A program made the translations under genes and the position numbers. A stretch of 64,000 nt of DNA from Lepas anatifera (Eukaryota > Arthropoda > Thecostraca > Lepadidae), in NCBI GenBank assembly GCA_034440635.1, contig JAOTON010000455.1, forward strand, positions 186,001 through 250,000, in the 5' to 3' direction. Each line of letters opens with the position of its first letter. Within the stretch, counting starts at the first letter, position 1. Below the pieces are notes generated by a model that was not told where the DNA came from, made no database searches, and worked only from the letters and a program-made list of their open reading frames with translations. Positions 55,114 through 64,000 of the stretch are shown here, piece after piece.

Positions 55114-57345
55114 TACCGTGCGGTACGTGATGAGAATGGATGATGATGATGATTTGGGCTTAAGGGCGCGCCAACCCTAAAGGTCATATAGCGCCCATGT
55201 CACTGCCAGTAAAACACAACGTAAAATATACATCCGCTGAACACTCCCTTGTTACCCTTATTCCTTGCAGTTAGTTGTGTCTGTAATCAAAATAGTAAAA
55301 AGAAGGTTCACATCAGTCCGATCGGTCCTCAGAGAGTGGTAACAAAGGGGGAATTTCCAAAAGCTTAACCTACACAGTTCGTAGAAAAAAACTCACATTC
55401 ACATTGTCACTCCCTATCAAAGCACAAGTCCTCAGCCCGGGTCAAATACAATCACGAAATCGGCTGCTCTTAGATAATCTAGCACTTTCTCAATCATGTC
55501 CGAGTCCGGGCCAATCAGATGAGACAGTGTGAGAAGACGTGACCCGAAATGTGAAAGCCTGAGATTATCATACTCCGGACAAGACACCAGGACGTGCCGC
55601 ACCGACAAGGGGGTCGCGCATCGCCGACAGTAAGGCCTGGGTTCGCCACATAGCAGGTATCGGTGAGTGGCCAGACAATGGCCAGTTCGCAAACGGCAGA
55701 GAGCCACCTCCTCACGGCGATGGGAGCGCATAGAGGACAGCCACTCACCAATGTTGGGTTTTATTACCCTGAGCTTGTTATTTGTTTGCTCCTGCCATTC
55801 CTGTTGCCATACATTGCGAAGGTGACCAGATATATGTGGGAAAAGATCTCGAGCAGGAATCGACTGTCTTCTTCTACAGGGTCTCTGAGCAGCTCGCCGG
55901 GCTGCAGCATCAGCCGCTTCATTCAGTCGGATACCGACAGAGGGTTATATCCTTACCCTGTTCGGCGAGTCGAGCTAGGTGGAGAACCATCTTTAATACG
56001 AGCCAGTCACTTGGGTTAAAAGCACTCAAAGCCTGGACACTACTAAGACTGTCGGTGAAAATTACATTTCTGGTGTCGTCACTGACTTCTATGAAACAGA
56101 GAGCTTTGTCTAATGCAGTAAGTTGCGAGGTAAAGACAGATGAAAAAGGTGACAGTGAGAAATTTCTAGTCACTGAGTCAGTCACAAAAGCACATCCAAC
56201 ACCGAGCTCAGTTTTTGATCCATCGGTGAAAAACTGGACATAATCTGCATATTTTGCGATGTGTTCGAGGGCTAAATATTTAAGTTCCAAAGCAGCCGTG
56301 TCAGATTTTGTCCTGCCTGCAAGAGTCGTGTCAGCCTTTGGTGGTATTAGTTCCCATGGTGGGATATCCGAGAGCTCGCTGCGACTTATGATACGGCGTT
56401 GGATACCACATTCGCCCGAGAGGCGATGCACACGCACACCTAGGGGAAGTCCCCTTTCGCTGTTCACAAACAAACGCAGCATGTCATGCGAGAAAACGGC
56501 GTTGTACGTGGGATGGGGCGGAGACTGGGCCAGTTTGTACGCATAGCGCTGTCCCAGCATGCGACGTCTCATTGAGAGGGGTGGCTCGTTAGCCTCCACC
56601 AGCAGGCTGGCGCGTGGTGTGGTCCTAAATGCTCCTGTAGCTACTCTGAGTGCGCTATGATGGATCGTATCCAGACACCGTTTGGCTGATTTCGATGCAG
56701 AGTCGTAGACGAAACAGGCGTAGTCCATCTAGGAACGGACAAGGGACCGATATAAGGTGAGAAGTGTTTTCCTGTCAGCTCCGTACGATAGACGAGATGC
56801 ACATTTTAGGACATTTAAGGATTTGAAACACTTGTCACGGACATTCCTAATGTGTGTGCTGTAAGTTAGCCGTTTATCAAATGTCACCCCGAGAAATTTT
56901 GCCGTCGGTTGAAAAGGGATAGTTTTGCCGCGCAACGATACCGTTGGTTCCGGACAGGCCCTGCGCCTGCGACAAAAATGGACACCCGCGGTTTTTTCAG
57001 TCGAAAAGTATAGCCCGTTTTTTTTTTTACGTTGTTGAAGCCTTTGCCCATACTGCGATGTCGTCCACGAAAATGGATGCCTGAATGGAAGGTGGGAGTG
57101 AATGTGTGACGTCATTTATGGCCAGAGCGAAGAGGCAGATACTAGAGACGCTCCCCTGCGGAATGCCTTCTTCTTGGTAAAAGGTGTTTGAGTATGTACC
57201 ACCTACTCTGACACGGAACGTCCTATCAGTCAAAAAATTTTTCATAAAGAACCCCATCTGACCTCTGATACCACACTTATGCAACTTTAAAAGGATACCA
57301 TGTCGCCACGCTGTATCATAAGCGGCAATGGCGTCAAAGGCGTCA
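55114..57345 (-). mobile_element. Decayed, chimeric second copy of LINE A (5'-truncated)
   Basis: 55432-57015 encodes the ORF2 end (RT tail, RNase H, CCHC finger CRRCATPLSVRHVLVSC, FDPG), diverged from LINE A and with in-frame stops (for example at 56729). At 57016-57025 an A run (minus strand) joins it to 57028-57345, which matches LINE A 48485-48800 almost perfectly (one difference noticed). The segment of ORF2 that should lie between is missing. The 3'UTR tail is at 55140-55205. Confidence 0.85.
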
Positions 57346-57346
57346 A

Positions 57347-57610
57347 AGATGAGACTGGAGTGCTGTCAGTGAGCTAGAACAGTCCGCGATAAGACACCGA
57401 TCCTCCGAAAAAACGCCTGGAATGACCACTGTAGTAAGAACTGAAACAGTCGCTGGTAGGCTAAGCCATTGAGTCAGTTCTTCCCCTCCGAAGGCGCTTC
57501 CAGCAACATCAGCACGCCTTGAGCCGTCGATGTAGAACCGAGCATGCGATTCATAGGAGCCGAGTTTTCCTGTGTTAAAGACGTAAACTCTTCCCGCTTA
57601 CTTCTCACAA
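57347..57610 (-). mobile_element. LINE B fragment, second copy
   Basis: Shares GGAGTGCTGTCAGTGAGCTAG and further RNase H sequence with 53337-53600, diverged. It begins right where the LINE A-type copy ends, just as in the intact nested pair. Confidence 0.75.
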
Positions 57611-57713
57611 AATTCCTGAAAATACCACCTTCTAAGAACCTTTTCTGTCCTTTTAAACATACAAGTATTTTGCGTTTTAGGTGACGGCCGAGACCCTTTA
57701 TTGCCACAACTAG

Positions 57714-57775
57714 TCATCATCATAATTGGTGTTTAAGGGCGCGCCGACTGCAAAGGTTATTTTGCGCCCATTGGG
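57714..57775 (-). repeat. LINE 3' tail motif (solo)
   Basis: (ATC)n then TTTAAGGGCGCGCC and TTTTGCGCCCATT, the same tail as at 40420, 46370 and 55140. No recognisable LINE coding sequence directly follows. Confidence 0.7.
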
Positions 57776-58427
57776 TTCAGGTATACCACTGCTAACAGTA
57801 ACACGTTGTCGATGTCCGAAGAAGGAGTGTGTTGGACCGTCCTTCTGTTATCTGTTTCTGACAGTTTATATGCTCAGTCACACCAACGAACACTTACAAA
57901 ACTCTACTCTTGGCAGTCACACTGATTCACGCTCTACTTTTAACGACACCTTATACCACACGACACGCGCATGGAATGAAACCTGTTTTCCAGATACAAA
58001 TCAAAACTAATAAACATTTACAGCTTCCACACATTCTACCGTCTGCTCGTCCAGTCCTGGATAAAACACTCGTCGCAAACATAGCCTTGACCTTCAACCG
58101 TTATTTCTAGCTGCTGATTAAGATTGACGTTCTCTGCTCTCTATGCTCCCCAGCCCTGCAGGTTTTCCGCCGGAGAGCGCGGTGCCGGTTGCAGTTGCCG
58201 TCGCAGTCGTGGGTGTAGTCCAGTCATCTTCTCACGTTTGTTTCCCCCTTCCAGCGGCGATGGAGATCGGGTTACACTTGACGGGTCCTGGAACGGAAAT
58301 GAGCTGAGATCTACGCTCACATGTTTCCTAATTACTTGCTTGCTGCTTATTTTTTTGCAAACGGTTTCTGCCACGGTCATAATACTTATAGACCATAACT
58401 GTCGATTTTAATCACAATTCAGAGATG
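57776..58427. other. Non-coding stretch
   Basis: Nothing recognised beyond short open frames without family features. Confidence 0.5.
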
Positions 58428-58660
58428 GTAGGATCTCTGAATCCTCCACAAGAAGATATTAGGGTCGGAGCTTTCGTACTGTATTACAGTGATTCGTCAG
58501 CGATGATCGTTCGGAATATAAGGGGGATAAAAAGGCACACAGTGTGCCTTTTTATCCCCCTTATATTCCGAACGATCATCGCTGACGAAGCACTGTAATA
58601 CAGTACGAAAGCTCCGACCCCCAATATCTTCTTGTGGAGGAAGTCCGAACGAGATCCTAC
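58428..58660. repeat. Near-perfect 230-bp palindrome (foldback element)
   Basis: The centre is A at 58541 inside GGCACACAGTGTGCC. Arms of about 115 bp pair almost completely out to GTAGGATCTC / GAGATCCTAC, with small differences near 58440-58465 and 58480. The string ATTCAGAGATGG lies just outside the left end (58418) and again at about 58694. Confidence 0.9.
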
Positions 58661-60835
58661 GAAAATCGACTCCACAGTATGGCCTTTAAAGAATTCAGAG
58701 ATGGGTAATTTTGTGGTATTTTACGATTTTTGGACAATTTGAACAGTTGTTTTAACTTAACGACAGATTTGTACCATCTTGTGAAGAGTGCCCGACAGAT
58801 TTGATATTTTTTGCAGCTCTGCTTATGGTTTTAGGGAGTGTCAACCGCAATGCTCGTTTTGCGCCACTGGTACTGTCAGGGACAGCGGAACAAAAGGGGT
58901 ACTTGGAGGATGTTGTGTGCTTACTTTTTCGAAATCGTATTCGTATTTATTTATTCAGCAGCAGCGTCAACGGACAAAAACCACTTACAGGCGAAGTCAA
59001 AGCATTAAAAACCTATTTACAGTGGAACACATCAGACAGTATACATCCCAACAAGTAATAGGTGGCAGTAATACATCCAAAATTAGTGAGAGAAAAAACC
59101 TATTTAAGAGATAGCTCTAAAAGTCTGAGGTAATATTCAGCAAACTACTTGATGATAGGCCGATGACAGATGAGCACTAGCCTAAAGCAAACCTGTGAAA
59201 ATATTCCGGAATTCACCTTTAACCTGAGATAGATAAATTGTAAGTCCCAAGGCACCCGGGACAGTTCTGTAAAAAAACTGGACTACCTACGATATTGAAC
59301 AGAATAACTGTTGCCTGAACGTGGTGGACACAGATCTCTTATTTGTGACTTTAACGGGAATATGTCATTCAAAGAGATAAACAGGGTTCAAAATAAAAAA
59401 ATTTCCTACAAACTCGGGACTATTTTAAGTCTGCAGTCGTTCAGATTTGTCTTCACTGGGGACCAGTGCCCTCCTGGTTCTGAACACCTGAAGTCTTAAG
59501 GTCTGCTCAACTCCCAGAAATGGCTTTTGTGCCCTTTACTCAAGACCATCATAGACCCATGACTAGGTTTTTGTGCAAGGCAGTAACCAACATTTCCCGA
59601 TAAAGAAAACAGTATTTCCCTTTCCGCTTATGTAACGTACCCTCCGGTACCCGGATACTACAGCACTTTTCCTTATTTTGCCATGGTAAAATTTTGAAAA
59701 AAATGCACTGGTTCAAAAAATTATAAGCAAATGCCTGAATTTTTCCTTTATAGACTTTCTCTTACACCACAAACTCTCTTAAAAACATTTTACACAACTT
59801 ACACGAGCACCAGCGAGCTCCTCCTGGGCACGCGGTCGCCGCTCCAGTTTCCGGAACTGTTCCACAGGGTTCAGCGGCAGAGAACCCTCCGGAATTTTTC
59901 CGGCCGATGGAGCAGCTGCACGCCCTTCTGCTTGCGGCGAAGGTCACCGATGGGAGCGGCGTGCATGTGGAGCGTTTACAGCATTTCACGCTGGTTTTCT
60001 CCACACAGAATCGAGGATTTGGAACATGCGCTCCTTCAGCACCTGGCCTGCGGAGAATATTTACATCAAGGCATATGCATCCACATTAAATATCAGGATA
60101 CTTGTGGTATTTCCCCTCAGAATCCGGAACACGATACTACATATCATTACCGTAATTTTATGCAGTCAAAAAGGATTCATAATCCGAATGTTCCAATGTA
60201 TAATTATTTGGGTTTAGGGAGTGCCATAAAGTCTAGTCATACATCGCCCTACAATTTAAAAGCTATAGAGCTATCAACAGACAGTTGCGCGCGGACATAA
60301 CATTGCACACCATTGAAATTCCACATATAGCCAGAGAGAGTTCAAAATTCAAGAAATTTGTAGAAACTCCATGCTATTTTTTCCACAAGACATTACCACC
60401 TGGTTGCACCGACGCAAACTACGGTGCAGAAAATGGCATAACACCTGATGTGGGATACACGGAGGGATCGAGCGTGAATTACCTGCACAACCTGGCCCGG
60501 AAGTCCATTCCGAAGAACCTTCCGGAAGTTCCGCCTCACGAGGCCGATGGGCCGGCACTCTCATCCACGACCCCTGGTGTGCGGCGTGTCCGACCCGGAA
60601 CAGAAGACTCGCGTCGGTCAGACTTCGCCTGCAGAAGCATGGCGGACGCCCAGTGCAGCTACGGCTGGCAGGTTCTGCCGGAAGAAGGAACACGAGGCAC
60701 AGCACCACCGGAAACAACCACACAGAGTCGATGCGGGGAAATCGCCTGAGAACGAGATTTGATCTGCTTGAGGCTACCTGAAGAGGGAGTCTTAAATGTA
60801 CAGCTGTCTTAAATGCGTTTCTCACACATCGTATG
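58661..60835. other. Non-coding or unrecognised stretch
   Basis: Several open frames of 60-190 codons but no domain, signal or repeat that I recognise. The most GC-rich part (60460-60760) has a 154-codon frame of unknown meaning. Confidence 0.4.
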
Positions 60836-61045
60836 GGGCTGATCGGAAGACCTTACTATCAGGTCCAGGATGGCCTACGCCTGCTTTGTTTACGACTCAG
60901 CAAACGAGGCCGTAAGAAGGACGCTGGTGTAGGTTGCTCAGTGGTTGTCAGCACAACTTGTCGGGCATTTTGAACTCCCACTCTTGCTTCTGTTTGCATA
61001 GCAGAACTTTCTGCTATAGACAAAGCTTTGTGTTTCTTATATTGT
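60836..61045 (+). mobile_element. LINE A-type relic on the plus strand
   Basis: The plus strand reads ADRKTLLS, then RMAYACFVYDSANEAVRRTL (RT tail), and after an internal deletion GVGCSVVVS ... CIAELSAIDKALCF (RNase H), with a stop. These match the equivalent blocks of LINE A ORF2. Confidence 0.82.
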
Positions 61046-61284
61046 AGGCGCCGTCATTGAATCATTATTATTCAGTCAAAATCCATCATTATTCATCAAA
61101 ATAATTATTGAGTGGAACACAATAATTTACGCTCTAGATTACAAGGACACGTCAGCTTTAGATGTGGGTCGTGTTTTGATTGAAGGAAATGACGAGCCGA
61201 GAAGGTGCCACGTATAACCGGACCGCCGGATTGGTGTTTGTAAACAAACTCGCTTTATTTCCGTATCTGTCTTCGAATGTAAAC

Positions 61285-61310
61285 ATGTCTGGAGTTTGCA
61301 GCAGGACGCT
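61285..61310 (+). CDS. Possible short first coding exon
   Basis: ATG-initiated nine-codon stretch (MSGVCSRT and part of Leu) followed by an ideal donor GCT|GTAAGT. The surrounding sequence changes from LINE relic to unique. Offered only because a plausible terminal exon lies downstream (62992-63098); the link is not shown. Confidence 0.2.
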
Positions 61311-62027
61311 GTAAGTTTATTTATCGGAAACCATCGACATTTCAGGTCATTATCGTTTTAATCATACCATAGAATGCTTTCAGAGAATTTCGCATGCTTA
61401 AATTTAGTATTATTTGAGTTAATTGACATTTGAGATTTTATTGTTGGTAGCGCCATGTTTAAATTGGGTTTTCTGTGTTCTATTTAGGATGGCGGGATAG
61501 AGAGCGGTGACGGTGGCTGCGGAGGAGGTGCTGACTCACAGATTGCTTCGTGTATGATTTTCTGAGGTGGTTTAGAATGGCTCCAACGTGTTGGTACGTA
61601 GTTTAGGCTTCAACATATACATATTAGGCGATATAGTAAAGTGGAATTTCTCATGCTGGTGAATTTCTGAGACGTTGTTTCCTAAGGCGGAGCCTGGTGC
61701 TGGCACATTATTTAAGAGGGCATAATTCCTAATAGAGGATTTTTCTTATTTGGCACTACTTAGATGAGTGAGCATACACGAACATAGAAATATTTAATAT
61801 AAATGCTATTACTTAGGGGAGAATTTAGGATAATATTGTGGATTGTCTGTGGATGTCAATACTCCTTTGCTTTCGGCTTAGTGTATCAGCATTCTAATGA
61901 ATTTCCCAATCTACTGGGACGGTGTACGGTGTAGGGCATGGTGTAAGGTGTGAAGGGCTACCGCACCACTAATACACCTTTGAGCAAAGCGGAGCAGGAT
62001 GTTTTTCCACAACTGCAGTTGGGTAGT

Positions 62028-62030
<3 letters not shown>

Positions 62031-62121
<91 letters not shown>
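62031..62121. repeat. (AT)n microsatellite
   Basis: About 45 uninterrupted AT dinucleotides. Confidence 0.98.
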
Positions 62122-62122
<1 letters not shown>

Positions 62123-62441
62123 GCGTGGAATGCCTCTAGAAAACGTGCATGTATATTCGCGTGTGTATTATTTATGTTAACAAGTATTACCATTGACCAA
62201 GGGATAGCAAGATATCCCGAAATATATGGCTTCTTTTTTCGTAATTTGTAATTTACAGCGTTAGTCATTTTACATTGGTCATTTTACGCACAGCGCTCTT
62301 ATTTTACCATATTACTGTATTTGAGAACAGTGGTACTATCAACATACAATGCGAAACTTCTTCTGACCAAACTTCCCAACCAGGTAGCACGATATGATGT
62401 GCGATGTTCGAAAGGTAATTTTGTCTCCCTTTAGGTTGTGA

Positions 62442-62690
62442 TTGGACCATGCACCATTGCACCACGGTGCTGCGGCCCCGGACGGGCGGATGAACTGGTC
62501 CCACGGTGCACGTGCCGTTCGCGACTTGTCTGTCATCATCTTCGGTCGGAAGGTCCTGGCGACGTCCTCGCTGACTAGAACCATCAGCAGAATATGTGCC
62601 GACCGCGGGGTCGCCGCCAAACCCGCACTGCACCCTGTGAACGTGCGCCAGATGTGCGGCAAGCTGCAATTTTCCACACTTTTTCAACCT
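62442..62690 (+). pseudogene. BEN-domain-like fragment
   Basis: The plus-strand frame includes VRDLSVIIFGRKVLATSSLT and, further on, KPALHPVNVRQMCGKL, which resembles the end of a BEN domain (hydrophobic helix, L.TSSLTG-like turn, K.ALdp.kv..i). A TGA lies directly upstream in frame (62439-62441), after a good acceptor (CCCTTTAG, AG at 62433-62434). So either the frame is broken or the true exon boundary is not seen. BEN proteins bind DNA or chromatin; function here is unknown. Confidence 0.35.
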
Positions 62691-62991
62691 TGCCCTGCTG
62701 GGAGTCATTTCTTCGTATCTTTCTCAGTTTCCGGGATCGACGGATCATGTTCCTAAAAAAAGAAGCGCAGTAAACGCGTTTCCTCGGCGTCCAGCTCTGT
62801 CAGTTCAGCCCAAACACTTGTTCCGTTTCACACATGGTACCCCACTTTCCCCTATTTTCAGTATTTTTTATATTTGTCAGAACTGATTCGTCAAGTGTTA
62901 ACTGTGGCAGGATTAATGGGTTGGAATCTGGTGGAGTCTAATCGATGATCGACCCGCTAATGAACTAACTCGTTCTCACATTTCGTCCAGA

Positions 62992-63098
62992 AAAAGAGTG
63001 GAATGGCCGGGAATGAGATCAGGCTTGCCCTGCGGGAGAAAATCCACGACGAACAAAAGTTGTTAAAGCGGAGTGCCTCCAAAGCTCTAGAAGTGTAA
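62992..63098 (+). CDS. Possible terminal exon of a small unknown gene
   Basis: Acceptor ATTTCGTCCAG, then KKSGMAGNEIRLALREKIHD, EQKLLKRSASKALEV and TAA. The helical, charged sequence looks like real coding DNA and is rich in balanced codons, but no family is recognised. It could be the last exon of a gene that includes the BEN-like fragment. Confidence 0.35.
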
Positions 63099-63154
63099 AG
63101 TGCGTCGCGGCGGAATTCACTATGTCCATAAAGCGTTACATAAATGTGTCCATA

Positions 63155-63379
63155 AAGCGTGTTTCACTGTGTTTCCAGCGAAGAACCAGGGGAGCGCCTC
63201 ACCATTTCTTGCACGTGCCGGTGCCTCGAGTTGAGACGATGAAAAGAGGCTTGTTTCGCCGGGCAGTGCTTGCTTTTAACGCACACGACGGTCGCTGTCC
63301 CGAGGTGGATCCTTTTAATTCACCACATGCTAGTTTTAATTCTAGTGTAATTAGATACATTAAAGATCATCCTTTTTAA
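63155..63379 (+). mobile_element. Possible CR1-like LINE C-terminal remnant
   Basis: The frame contains HVPVPRVETMKRGLFRRAVLAF, loosely like the VPR.RT..GK.SF..R...WN tail of CR1-type RTs. Short and without other support. Confidence 0.3.
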
Positions 63380-63839
63380 AATAATCAGTGTGCTTTAGAA
63401 TTTTATTCGTCGGATGAACTGCTTAAGTTGCTTTAAGTTATACTTTTACCGTTTTGAATGTGTTTTACCTTATATTCTTAGTCATTGGGTCCCTTTACCA
63501 CCAATAGGAGATATGCCATTGTAAATACTCATCTAGTGTTTTCTTTTATGTCCATGACTTCAGCTGTAATTGGGCCAGATACCTTTTGCTGATCTAAGTG
63601 AATAAATACAAATACAGTGCATTTTGCTTTTCCTCTTAGATTTGAGCGTGTTTCCACTGCCGCGACCCATAAAAACGATACCACTGAAATATGAAAATCT
63701 CTGAAAATTACTTGTATCGCACCTACAGATACAACTAATTTTCGGACACATGAAAGAACGTTTGTATTTATTCGTGATAGGTATGGATTCTTTTGGGGCA
63801 GCTGCAGCAGCATAGAACCAACATCGTTGAAGAATAGAT

Positions 63840-63990
63840 GCCAGTACCTAGGTACCTACCTGTGCCATCATTTCGGCCACAAACCCCGGTGGAGGTACTT
63901 GAATTTTGTAGGTACAGCCACCCCATATTGAATTATTACCCTCCATGTCAGCGCCAGCATACCTAGGGTTCTGTTATCCCTAGACTATAC
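63840..63990 (-). repeat. Dispersed repeat, copy 2 (inverse of 9893-10065)
   Basis: The reverse complement shares ACAGAACCCTAGGTATGCTG-type start, GGAGGGTAA, AATTCAAT and TAGGTACCTAGGTAC with copy 1. It may continue beyond the window. Confidence 0.6.
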
Positions 63991-64000
63991 CATCAAAATC

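Noticed and set aside
60285..60825. 154-158 codon frames on both strands
   Set aside because: No recognisable domain, no splice support, and similar length on both strands as expected for GC-rich non-coding DNA.
61950..62268. Frames with long IYIYIY runs
   Set aside because: Direct translation of the AT microsatellite.

Overview
This is eukaryotic nuclear DNA. It has long GT-AG introns, large intergenic spaces, RNase H-bearing non-LTR retrotransposons, short inverted-repeat elements with target-site duplications, and AT microsatellites. The gene content (a Psi/FUBP-family KH protein and a multi-intron C2H2 zinc-finger gene) and the I-group LINEs fit an invertebrate, most likely an arthropod. 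Anything narrower, such as a crustacean, is a guess.

Layout. (1) 1-470: 3' end of a degenerate CR1-like LINE. (2) 2798-23060, plus strand: a nine-exon gene for a four-KH-domain protein of the Psi/FUBP/KSRP family, reconstructed exon by exon with consistent splice phases. Its introns carry DNA transposon remnants, three minisatellites and four copies of a structured element with the anatomy of an H/ACA box snoRNA. (3) 26.3-31.2 kb: gene-poor, with degenerate repeat modules and clusters of AGGTCA-like half-sites. (4) 31211-41955, probably starting at 44314, minus strand: a C2H2 zinc-finger gene of about ten exons, convergent with the Psi gene. (5) 45.6-57.6 kb: a LINE graveyard. A nearly intact 7-kb element (46361-53334, minus strand) is inserted into the RNase H region of an older LINE, with a 9-bp target duplication; a second, decayed and chimeric copy lies beside another copy of the older family. 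(6) 57.6-64 kb: repeats, a 230-bp palindrome, a LINE relic on the plus strand, a possible BEN-domain fragment and a small candidate terminal exon.

Most interesting: (a) four intronic H/ACA-like RNAs in one host gene, with compensatory base changes in both hairpins; (b) two unrelated minisatellites, one in each gene, built from an exon-intron boundary, so that one multiplies a 3' splice site and the other a 5' splice site; (c) nested LINE insertion with a clear target duplication, possibly twice at the same place in the host element; (d) a one-base frameshift in KH4 of the Psi gene.

Limits: all gene models come from splice motifs, phase and family resemblance read by eye. No alignment, folding program or transcript data was used.
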